6,035 nt of DNA from contig JBKDUF010000110.1 in NCBI GenBank assembly GCA_046339595.1, forward strand, positions 1 through 6,035, written 5' to 3'. The DNA is from Ga0077527 sp021300125. GTDB lineage: Bacteria > Pseudomonadota > Gammaproteobacteria > Burkholderiales > SG8-41. Under the pieces are notes generated by a model, which was given only the letters and a program-made list of their open reading frames with translations, was not told where the DNA came from and did not search any database. Each line of letters starts with the position of its first letter. The first letter of the stretch is position 1. Position numbers and translations under genes: made by a program. Positions 1 through 5,200 of this stretch are shown one piece after another.

Positions 1-246
1 GGGCTGAAGGTGGAAACCATCGAATCGAGCTGTTGCGGCATGGCCGGCAGTTTCGGTTACGAGGCCAAACACTACGACGTGTCGATGCGCATGGCCGAGG
101 CGTCGCTGCTGCCCAAGGTGCGCGAGGCGGGCGAACACACGCTGATCGTCGCCGACGGCACCAGCTGCCGCCATCAGATTCATGACGGCACGCGGCGCGA
201 AGCGGTGCATGTGGCGCGGGTGCTTGAGGCGGCGCTGGAGGAGTAA
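1..246 (+). CDS. C-terminal end of an FAD/Fe-S oxidoreductase (CCG domain), 5'-truncated
   Basis: The frame is open from the first base and stops at TAA 244-246, giving 81 residues of a longer protein. Two cysteine motifs are visible: SSCCGMAG (residues 9-16) and ADGTSCRHQI (51-60). This pattern is the C-terminal half of the cysteine-rich CCG domain in Fe-S subunits of the GlpC/GlcF/LldE kind and in large fused FAD- plus Fe-S-binding dehydrogenases (YdiJ/D-2-hydroxyglutarate or D-lactate dehydrogenase type). In those proteins it binds an iron-sulfur centre that carries electrons away from the flavin. The CRHQI wording recalls the large fused dehydrogenases, in which this domain is the very C-terminus, but the visible part cannot tell a fused enzyme from a separate Fe-S subunit. 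A GTG at 10-12 is internal, because the conserved motif starts right after it and the frame continues upstream. The next gene begins 68 nt downstream and is functionally unrelated. The substrate is unknown. Confidence 0.85.
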   Translation, partial: GLKVETIESSCCGMAGSFGYEAKHYDVSMRMAEASLLPKVREAGEHTLIVADGTSCRHQIHDGTRREAVHVARVLEAALEE

Positions 247-292
247 CGATTCGTCTCTTCAATTTGAGCCTTTAACCCAGCCTCACAACCAT

Positions 293-309
293 TGAATGAA
301 GATCATTCA
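293..309. promoter_or_regulatory. Perfect 17-bp palindrome just upstream of the SOUL gene, possible operator
   Basis: Two 7-bp arms, TGAATGA and TCATTCA, are perfect inverted repeats around a 3-nt centre (AGA). The palindrome ends 5 nt before the ATG of the haem-binding protein gene, so a bound repressor would block transcription or translation start. Short spaced dyads of this size are typical of operators for dimeric helix-turn-helix regulators such as the TetR family, but I cannot name a regulator and none is encoded in the window. The purine-rich GAAG in its centre is the only candidate ribosome binding site for the gene, so a hairpin here could also hide it. Confidence 0.4.
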
Positions 310-314
310 CCACC

Positions 315-989
315 ATGCAACTCCGTTACGCCCTATTTTTTACCGCGCTAACTTTCACCGTTGCAGCTTCCGTCATGGCGGCTGACAAGAAACTGCCCAG
401 CGATAATTACGAGCAGCCGAAACATCGCGTCATCGAGCAAACCGGCAATATCGAGATCCGCGAATACGCGCCGATGCTGCTTGCCGAGGTGGATGTGACG
501 GGTGAGCGTGGCTCGGCCGCGAGAGAGGCGTTCAGGGTGCTGGCGGGATTCATTTTTGGCGGCAATGTCAGCCAGCAGCGTATTGCCATGACTTCACCGG
601 TCACCCAGGTTGGTAACGCAGGGCGCGGTGAAAAAATCGCGATGACTTCCCCGGTGACTCAAATCGCCGCTGATGGTGTTGCCGGAGAGGCAGGAACGCG
701 GTGGACCGTTGCGTTCATGATGCCGGCGCAGTACACGCTGGCGACCCTGCCCAAGCCGGAGACCGACCGCATCCGCTTTCGCATGACCGAGCCTGAACGC
801 CGCGCGGTGATTCGTTTTTCGGGATTTTCCACGGCCTCGAATCTGGAAAAACACCGGCTTGAACTGGAGCAGTTCATCGCCGACCGGAAGCTGAAAACCA
901 CCGGCACACCAATGATGGCGTTCTACGACGACCCGTTTACCCTGCCGTGGAACCGTCGCAATGAGTGGTGGGTGCCGATTGCGCCTTGA
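315..989 (+). CDS. SOUL-family haem-binding protein, exported
   Basis: The 224-aa product has an N-terminal signal peptide: hydrophobic residues 5-21, with probable cleavage after VMA at 20-22. It then shows the SOUL/HBP signature: YEQPKHRVIEQTGNIEIREY (32-51), a core with IAMTSPVTQ at 90-98 and again at 108-116, the strand VAFMMPAQYTLATLP (132-146), and the C-terminal PWNRRNEWWVPI (211-222) close to the family's LRRNEV ending. SOUL proteins bind haem or related tetrapyrroles. In bacteria their role is poorly known, and the signal peptide places this one in the periplasm or at the envelope. The start is supported by the signal peptide directly after it, but the ribosome site is weak. The gene stands alone: the Fe-S oxidoreductase ends 68 nt upstream and the next gene is convergent. 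By eye its codons are somewhat less GC-rich than those of the catabolic genes downstream. Haem binding itself is not shown by the sequence. Confidence 0.92.
   Translation: MQLRYALFFTALTFTVAASVMAADKKLPSDNYEQPKHRVIEQTGNIEIREYAPMLLAEVDVTGERGSAAREAFRVLAGFIFGGNVSQQRIAMTSPVTQVGNAGRGEKIAMTSPVTQIAADGVAGEAGTRWTVAFMMPAQYTLATLPKPETDRIRFRMTEPERRAVIRFSGFSTASNLEKHRLELEQFIADRKLKTTGTPMMAFYDDPFTLPWNRRNEWWVPIAP
582..662 (+). repeat. Internal direct repeat encoding IAMTSPVTQ twice
   Basis: Two 27-nt units, at 582-608 and 636-662, encode the identical nonapeptide IAMTSPVTQ and are separated by 27 nt coding for VGNAGRGEK. The units differ at six bases, and all six are third-position changes that leave the peptide unchanged. 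Bacterial SOUL proteins often carry two such KIAMTxPV motifs, so this is probably an old, constrained family feature and not a recent duplication. Confidence 0.85.
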
Positions 990-1054
990 AGTTGCCTCGG
1001 CGCGGCAATAATCGATGACAAATCAGGAACACAAGCCGGTTGCCTGGTGAGTGC

Positions 1055-2161
1055 TCAGGCTTCCCGGGCATATCGTCGCAGCTTCGCTTCATCCACACGG
1101 ATGCCCAGCCCCGCACCCTCCGGCACATGCAGCCAGCCCTGGTCGAGGCGGATCGGATCGGCCACGATATCGTCGGAAAGATAGGGGCTGGACAGGCTGA
1201 CGCCCCAGTCCACGGCGGGAATTGCCGCGGCGAGGTGCATCAGTCCGGCACTGGCAATGCCGGCTTCGGCGATCTTGCAGGCGAGATTGACCTTCATGCC
1301 GAGTTCGTCGCAGAGCAGCGCGGCGTCGCGCGCCGGGCCCATGCCGCCCAGCTTGATGGTCTTCAGGCTTGCGCCGCGCGCGGCCTTCATGTCGTGGTGG
1401 CGGCGCAGGTCGTCCAGGCTGTGCAGGCCTTCATCGACGCCGATGGCGACCCGGCTCGCCGCGGCCACCCGCGCCATGCCGGCGACGTCGTGTCCTGCCA
1501 CCGGCTGCTCGAAGAATTCGATGCGGGTGTCGGCGATGCCCCGCACGAAACGGATCGCTTCATCCGGCGTCCACGCCTGGTTGGCATCGGTGCAGATCAG
1601 CACCCGGTCATCCTTCACCGCCGCCGCCACCGCCCGTGCGCGTTCCGCGTCGGCCTCGGGCGAGGCGACCCCGACCTTGATCTTGATGGCGACATACCCG
1701 TCGGCCAGCCGCTTTTGCGTTTCCGCGATGTCGCCCTCGGTGCTGCCGGTACCGATCAGGCGCAGCGCCGGCACGCGCAGGCGTTTGGCGCCGCCGAGCA
1801 GTTCGTACACCGGCTTGCCCCTGGCCTGGCCCAGTGCATCCCAGAGCGCCATCTCGATGGCCGCTTTGGCGCTGTTGTTGCCGTAGAGGTATTGGCCGGC
1901 ACGGTGCATTGCACCGGCAATGTCATCGGCAGGCAGTCCTTCCAGCTTGTCCGCGAGGTAGCGGATCGCGGCGACCATGCTGCCCGGGGTCTCGCCGGTC
2001 ATCGTCGGCGCCGAAGCGGCCTCACCCCAGCCGATGATGCCGTCCGAAGTTTCGATGCGCGCGATCACGTTCTCGGCGTTGCGCACCTCTTCGAAGGACA
2101 TTTTCACCGGCTTGATCATCGGCAGGCTGACGGCGAGGGCTTGAATACGCTGGATACGCAA
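1055..2161 (-). CDS. Enolase-superfamily enzyme, muconate-lactonizing (MLE) subgroup, substrate unknown
   Basis: The 368-aa length is normal for the mandelate racemase/muconate lactonizing family. Residues 1-125 form the N-terminal capping domain, and the following barrel carries the full MLE-subgroup catalytic set. AIKIK supplies the KxK bases K160 and K162. Metal ligands are D192 in CTDANQAW, E218 in FFEQP and D243 in GVDEG. The opposite base is K267 in SLKTIKLGG, with K270 three residues later. Known members abstract a proton next to a carboxylate and act as cycloisomerases, dipeptide epimerases, N-acylamino-acid racemases or o-succinylbenzoate synthases. The sequence does not decide between these. 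There is no signal peptide, so it is cytoplasmic. The start is a TTG preceded by GGAG; no in-frame ATG lies nearby upstream, and starting at M15 or M21 would cut into the first strand. It follows the Bug receptor gene on the same strand but beyond a terminator. It probably acts on the acid imported there or a relative, which is inference. Confidence 0.88.
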   Translation of the reverse strand: MRIQRIQALAVSLPMIKPVKMSFEEVRNAENVIARIETSDGIIGWGEAASAPTMTGETPGSMVAAIRYLADKLEGLPADDIAGAMHRAGQYLYGNNSAKAAIEMALWDALGQARGKPVYELLGGAKRLRVPALRLIGTGSTEGDIAETQKRLADGYVAIKIKVGVASPEADAERARAVAAAVKDDRVLICTDANQAWTPDEAIRFVRGIADTRIEFFEQPVAGHDVAGMARVAAASRVAIGVDEGLHSLDDLRRHHDMKAARGASLKTIKLGGMGPARDAALLCDELGMKVNLACKIAEAGIASAGLMHLAAAIPAVDWGVSLSSPYLSDDIVADPIRLDQGWLHVPEGAGLGIRVDEAKLRRYAREA

Positions 2162-2168
2162 GGCGATG

Positions 2169-2172
2169 CTCC
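2169..2172 (-). promoter_or_regulatory. Ribosome binding site GGAG supporting a TTG start
   Basis: Read on the minus strand, GGAG lies 7 nt before the TTG at 2161-2159. The next codons give MRIQRIQALAV, the usual opening of an enolase-superfamily N-terminal domain. The frame stays open for a few codons further upstream but holds no ATG there. The good spacing makes TTG the best start. Confidence 0.65.
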
Positions 2173-2187
2173 AATCAAACGTCCATG

Positions 2188-2211
2188 AAAAAAGCGGCGC
2201 CGCAGCGCCGC
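2188..2211 (-). terminator. Intrinsic terminator after the Bug receptor gene
   Basis: On the minus strand a perfect 7-bp all-GC stem (GCGGCGC / GCGCCGC, loop TGCG, 2211-2194) runs straight into six T residues (2193-2188). This is a textbook Rho-independent terminator starting 22 nt past the receptor's stop codon. It lies only 26 nt before the TTG start of the MLE-subgroup gene. That gene must therefore depend on readthrough or on a promoter inside or upstream of the terminator. Confidence 0.88.
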
Positions 2212-2232
2212 CCGGAGATCCGGCAGAAAATT

Positions 2233-3186
2233 TTAGAGCTTGCCGATCTGCTGCACGGCCTTGGCCATGCGCTTGTAGTCGTTGTCGAAGAAGGTGCGGA
2301 ATTCGGGCAGGTCACGGTAATCCGGGATCACCTGCACATTCTTCAGGGCTTCGATGAAGCTCGGATCGGCGGCGGCGCGGCGCACCAGGTCACGCAACTG
2401 GGTCAGCGTGGCATCCGGCAGTCCGGCGGTGGTGAACAGGCCGACCCAGAGATAGGCCTCCATGTCGATCTTCTGCTCGATCATGGTCGGCGTGTTGGGG
2501 AAGGCCGGATGGCGCTTGGCGCCGGTGTTGCCGATCGGCTTGAGCTTGCCTGACACCACATGCGGATGGATTGCCGCGGCACCGCTGGCGGTGGCGTCGA
2601 CGTGGCCGCCCAGGGCCTGGGTGATGGCCGGGCCGCCGCCGGTGGTCGGCACGTGGCGCATCTTGATGCCGACGGTGTTGATGAACATCTCGAAAGGCAC
2701 GTGGGTGATGCCGTAGGGGCCTGACGAGGAATAAGTGAAGACACCGGTGCGCTTGCGCAGCAGATCGGAGAATTCACGCGCGGTCTTCACGGGCACGGAG
2801 GGGTGCACGACCATGATCAGCGGGTCGGCGCTCATCAGCGCTACCGGCTGGATCTGGGCCAGCGTATAGGGCGACTTGATGCCGTAGAGCTTGTCTTTCT
2901 CGATCACCAGGTACAGGTTGGGCGTGGTGACGAGCAGGGTGTGGCCATCCGGCGGCTGGTTGGCGACATAGGCGGTGCCCACGGCAGCGGTGCCGCCGGC
3001 ACGATTGACCACCGGGGCCGGCTGCTTGGTCAGGCGCTCGATGATGGCCGACAGCGGCTGGGCATGGATCTGGTTCATGCCGCCCGGCGGGTTGGGCACG
3101 ACGATGGTCATGGCCTTGTTGGGAAAGCCCTGCGCATTCGCGGACAGGCTCAGCGCGCAGGCAGCTGCGCACAACATTCGTTTCAT
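2233..3186 (-). CDS. Bug/TctC-type periplasmic solute receptor (tripartite tricarboxylate transporter family)
   Basis: The 317-aa product has the usual length for Bug receptors, which bind small carboxylates in the periplasm for TctAB-type transporters or for signalling. Residues 1-18 form a signal peptide (MKRMLCAAACALSLSANA). Family blocks follow in order: FPNKAMTIVVPNPPGG (21-36), VVNRAGGTAAVGT (59-71), PPDGHTLL (78-85), DPLIMVVHPSVPVKT (121-135), TYSSSGPYGITH (151-162), RHVPTTGGGPAITQALGGHVDA (177-198) and GLPDAT (255-260). The frame is open 24 codons further upstream, but the start chosen is the ATG at 3186, because a strong GGAGGAG precedes it and the signal peptide begins there. In the first ligand loop, the usual PGGxxDxxAR reads PGGMNQIHAQ, with Q39 for Asp and Q43 for Arg, so ligand contacts may differ. 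No tctA or tctB lies in the window, which is common for this family. A 5'-leader hairpin and a divergent catabolic operon lie upstream. Confidence 0.93.
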   Translation of the reverse strand: MKRMLCAAACALSLSANAQGFPNKAMTIVVPNPPGGMNQIHAQPLSAIIERLTKQPAPVVNRAGGTAAVGTAYVANQPPDGHTLLVTTPNLYLVIEKDKLYGIKSPYTLAQIQPVALMSADPLIMVVHPSVPVKTAREFSDLLRKRTGVFTYSSSGPYGITHVPFEMFINTVGIKMRHVPTTGGGPAITQALGGHVDATASGAAAIHPHVVSGKLKPIGNTGAKRHPAFPNTPTMIEQKIDMEAYLWVGLFTTAGLPDATLTQLRDLVRRAAADPSFIEALKNVQVIPDYRDLPEFRTFFDNDYKRMAKAVQQIGKL

Positions 3187-3192
3187 CGACGA

Positions 3193-3199
3193 CTCCTCC
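3193..3199 (-). promoter_or_regulatory. Strong ribosome binding site fixing the receptor start
   Basis: Minus-strand GGAGGAG lies 6 nt before the ATG at 3186-3184. It decides for this start over an in-frame ATG 72 nt upstream, which would add 24 polar residues ahead of the signal peptide. Confidence 0.85.
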
Positions 3200-3210
3200 A
3201 GGGTGGGTGA

Positions 3211-3230
3211 CGCGCCGGGAATACGGCGCG
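3211..3230. promoter_or_regulatory. Perfect inverted repeat in the leader of the receptor gene
   Basis: Arms CGCGCCG (3211-3217) and CGGCGCG (3224-3230) pair perfectly across a 6-nt loop. On the minus strand the hairpin ends 11 nt before the GGAGGAG ribosome site of the receptor gene. There is no T-tract, so it is not a standard terminator. It could be a leader-RNA structure that affects translation or mRNA stability, or a DNA operator. Its function is not established. Confidence 0.45.
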
Positions 3231-3331
3231 ACGCGACTGATTTTCGGGGGGTAGCCAACCCGCAGCGGTTATCAACAGCAGGGCTTGTTTATCGCCGGAA
3301 AACGTTAAACCGAAGGCTCCCGGGTGTCAAC

Positions 3332-3348
3332 CGCGCGGGACCTGCGCG
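3332..3348. promoter_or_regulatory. Imperfect 17-bp dyad in the divergent control region, candidate operator
   Basis: CGCGCGGG and CCTGCGCG are symmetric about A3340, with a single G/T mismatched pair. The site lies 5 nt upstream of the best -35-like hexamer of the plus-strand operon, a usual place for an activator, or for a repressor of the divergent gene. The surrounding DNA is very GC-rich, which raises the chance of accidental symmetry. Confidence 0.25.
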
Positions 3349-3353
3349 AGCAG

Positions 3354-3382
3354 TTGTCCGCCGCGGTCAAAGTCGTTAGCCT
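3354..3382 (+). promoter_or_regulatory. Weak sigma-70-like promoter candidate for the dehydrogenase-hydratase-CoA-transferase operon
   Basis: TTGTCC (3354-3359) and TAGCCT (3377-3382) are 17 nt apart, with four of six and three of six matches to the consensus hexamers. This would give a leader of about 55 nt before the ATG at 3446. The weak match suits a promoter that needs an activator, but this is a visual call only. I saw no convincing promoter for the divergent receptor gene. Confidence 0.25.
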
Positions 3383-3445
3383 ACGCCCTCCCGAAAACCC
3401 GCCGCCGCCCCGATCCGCGGCGCGCCCATCCGAAAGTTTCCGCTC

Positions 3446-4363
3446 ATGAACAAAGCCATCAAGACCGTGCTGATCTATGGTTACGGCGTCATGGGTGCCG
3501 GGGTTGCCCGCACCTTCGCCAAGGCCGGTTTCGACACCATCATCCGCAGCAGCCGCGCTGCGGAGCTGAAGGATCTGCCGCCGGGCGTGCGCGCGGTCGC
3601 GACGCTGCCCGATACGCCGCCCGACCTGGTGCTGGAACTGGTGCCGGAGGAGGTCAAGACCAAACAGGCCGTGTACCTCGAAGTCGAGGCCAAATACCCG
3701 AATGCCGATGTGATCATCGCCACCGGCACCTCGGGCCTTGACCTGGTCGAGCTGGCGAAACCGCTGAAGCATCCCGAGCGCTTTGTCGGCCTGCACTATT
3801 TCATGCCCGCCGACCAGGCGCTGGTGGTGGAGGTGATGGCCGGCCCCAGCACGCCGCGCGAGCTGGTCGACCTCTGCACCGAGGTCATGCGCCGTACCGG
3901 CAAGGAGCCGGTGGTGCTCTACAAGCCCATCGTCGGTTTCCTGGTCAACCGCCTGCAGCATGCGATCCTGCATGAGGCCTATTACCTGATTGAAAACGGC
4001 GTCGCCAGTGCCGCCGATATTGATCACGCCGCCCGCCGCATGCTGGCGCCGCGGATGTGCCTCAACGGCCTGATTGCGCAAAAGGACCTCAGCGGCCTGT
4101 CCATCCATGCCGGCGCACAGGCTTCAATCGTGCCCGAGCTCTTCCACAACAACGTCGCCAATCCGATGCTGCAGGCGATGGTCAAGCGCGGCGAAACCGG
4201 AACCGCCGCAGGCAAGGGCTTTTACGACTGGGCCGGCTGCGACACCGCCGCCGTGCGCAAGCAGGCTTCGGTGCAGCTCGCGAAGCTCACCGAATTCCTC
4301 GATTCGCCGGCCATGCAGCCGGCCGCGAATACCCAGCCCAAGCCGCGGGATCCGCGCGCCTGA
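3446..4363 (+). CDS. 3-hydroxyacyl-CoA dehydrogenase family protein, possibly NADP-preferring
   Basis: This single-function 305-aa enzyme has an N-terminal Rossmann domain with GYGVMG (12-17) and a C-terminal 3HCDH helical domain ending in GKGFYDW (256-262). The family oxidises the 3-hydroxyl of acyl-CoAs. Family catalytic residues are present: S96 in TGTSG, H117 in GLHYFMP, E129 in VVEVMAG and N168 in GFLVNRLQHAI. FMP replaces the usual FNP, so M120 stands where Asn is normal. At the end of the second strand, where NAD-specific enzymes have Asp, the sequence is IIRSSR (32-37), with S35 at the acidic position flanked by R34 and R37. This pattern usually favours NADP. Residues 290-305 form a Pro/Ala-rich tail. 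The ATG has only a weak GAAAG upstream, but the Rossmann strand starts directly after it. It heads an operon, with the hydratase 21 nt downstream. It could also act on a related hydroxy-acid rather than a CoA ester. Confidence 0.88.
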   Translation: MNKAIKTVLIYGYGVMGAGVARTFAKAGFDTIIRSSRAAELKDLPPGVRAVATLPDTPPDLVLELVPEEVKTKQAVYLEVEAKYPNADVIIATGTSGLDLVELAKPLKHPERFVGLHYFMPADQALVVEVMAGPSTPRELVDLCTEVMRRTGKEPVVLYKPIVGFLVNRLQHAILHEAYYLIENGVASAADIDHAARRMLAPRMCLNGLIAQKDLSGLSIHAGAQASIVPELFHNNVANPMLQAMVKRGETGTAAGKGFYDWAGCDTAAVRKQASVQLAKLTEFLDSPAMQPAANTQPKPRDPRA

Positions 4364-4384
4364 GCCTGCCCCGCTGACCGCGCC

Positions 4385-5170
4385 ATGAGCGGCGACATCC
4401 TTACCGCCCGCGACGGCGCGGTTGCGACCGTCACGCTGTCCAATCCCGGCAAGCGCAATGCGCTGACGGTGGCGATGTGGCGCGAACTGGCGCGGGTGTT
4501 TGACGCGCTGTCTGCCGAAGATGACCTGCGCTGCGTGGTGCTGCGCGGCGCCGGGACCGAGGCTTTTGCCGCCGGCGCTGACATCGCCGAATTCCCCACC
4601 GAGCGCAACACCGTCGAGCAGGGCAAGACTTATCACCGCGAGCTGGTGTACGGCGCGCTGCGCGCCGTGGGCGAATGCCGCCATCCGACTGTAGCCATGA
4701 TCCACGGCGCCTGCGCCGGTGGCGGGCTTGAGCTCGCCTGCCAGTGCGACCTGCGGCTGGCGGGCCGCGGCGCGCGTTTCGGCGTGCCGATCAACCGTCT
4801 CGGTTTCGCCATCGCCTGGGACGAACTCGATGCGCTGCTGCCGCTGATCGGCCGCGCCGCGGCGCTGGAAATCCTGGTCGAGGGCCGCATGTGGGATGCA
4901 CAGGAGGCCTACGACAAGGGGCTGCTGACGCGGCTGGTGGATGATGACGCACTGGCCGCGGAAACCGCGGCCACCGTCGGCCGCATCTGTGACGGCGCAC
5001 CGCTGGTGGCGCGCTGGCACAAGCAGTTCATCCGCCGCCTCACGCCGAAGCCCGAGCCGCTGACCGCGGCCGAGCGCGACGCCAACTTCGACTACTTCAA
5101 CACCGAGGATTACCGCATCGGCTACGATGCCTTCATCCACAAGCGCAAACCGCGTTTCGCGGGCCGCTGA
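4385..5170 (+). CDS. Enoyl-CoA hydratase/isomerase (crotonase) family protein lacking the second catalytic Glu
   Basis: At 261 aa this is a full-length crotonase. EAFAAGADIAEF (59-70) gives the first oxyanion-hole residue, A65. CAGGGLELACQCDLRLA (110-126) gives the second, G113, and E116, which matches Glu144 of rat enoyl-CoA hydratase. The partner acid, Glu164 in that enzyme (in FGQPEI), falls on I136 in FGVPINRLG. The protein ends in the typical FIHKRKPRFAGR. Standard hydratases use both glutamates to add water to 2-enoyl-CoA. With one missing, isomerase, hydrolase, decarboxylase or modified hydratase activity is possible, so the specific reaction is open. The ATG has no clear ribosome site, and translation may be coupled to the dehydrogenase gene ending 21 nt upstream. 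The CoA-transferase gene starts 30 nt downstream. The order suggests one transcript and a shared acyl-CoA pathway in the cytoplasm. Confidence 0.92.
   Translation: MSGDILTARDGAVATVTLSNPGKRNALTVAMWRELARVFDALSAEDDLRCVVLRGAGTEAFAAGADIAEFPTERNTVEQGKTYHRELVYGALRAVGECRHPTVAMIHGACAGGGLELACQCDLRLAGRGARFGVPINRLGFAIAWDELDALLPLIGRAAALEILVEGRMWDAQEAYDKGLLTRLVDDDALAAETAATVGRICDGAPLVARWHKQFIRRLTPKPEPLTAAERDANFDYFNTEDYRIGYDAFIHKRKPRFAGR
4953..4973. repeat. Perfect 9-bp inverted repeat inside the crotonase gene
   Basis: TGGCCGCGG (4953-4961) and CCGCGGCCA (4965-4973) pair perfectly across AAA. The repeat codes for part of a helix rich in Ala (residues 190-197) and may simply reflect GC-rich Ala codons. The predicted RNA hairpin is nonetheless very stable and could slow polymerase or ribosome. 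It has no T-tract, so it is not called a terminator. Confidence 0.5.
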
Positions 5171-5200
5171 CTTTTCCTCATTATTTCGACTGGAATCAAC

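Noticed and set aside
992..1008. Small inverted repeat TTGCC/GGCAA after the SOUL stop codon as a terminator
   Set aside because: The stem is only 5 bp with a 7-nt loop and has no following T-tract. It is too weak to call, although some termination signal is expected between convergent genes.
1042..1060. GCCTG/CAGGC inverted repeat overlapping the stop of the MLE-type gene
   Set aside because: A 5-bp stem with a 9-nt loop and no T-run on either strand; likely chance.
1040..2188. Long open frame on the plus strand (about 380 codons) opposite the MLE-type gene
   Set aside because: It is antisense to a gene with a complete catalytic-residue set, its product is a low-complexity His/Arg/Ala/Gly-rich protein without recognisable motifs, and it would run through the receptor's terminator hairpin. 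Long antisense frames are expected opposite GC-rich genes.
3187..3258. N-terminal extension of 24 residues on the receptor protein
   Set aside because: The extension is polar and would bury the signal peptide. The strong GGAGGAG lies inside it, directly before the chosen ATG.
3187..3330. Promoter for the receptor gene, such as minus-strand TTGATA or GATAAA elements
   Set aside because: TTGATA has no acceptable -10 partner at 16-18 nt (best is TACCCC), and GATAAA has no -35 partner. The match is too poor to report.
3305..4108. Open frame on the minus strand (267 codons) opposite the dehydrogenase gene
   Set aside because: The product is His/Arg/Gln/Gly-rich with no domain, and the opposite strand encodes a protein with all 3HCDH catalytic motifs.
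4124..5140. Open frame on the minus strand (338 codons) spanning parts of the dehydrogenase and crotonase genes
   Set aside because: It crosses two well-supported genes, its composition is typical of an antisense shadow, and it has no recognisable motif.
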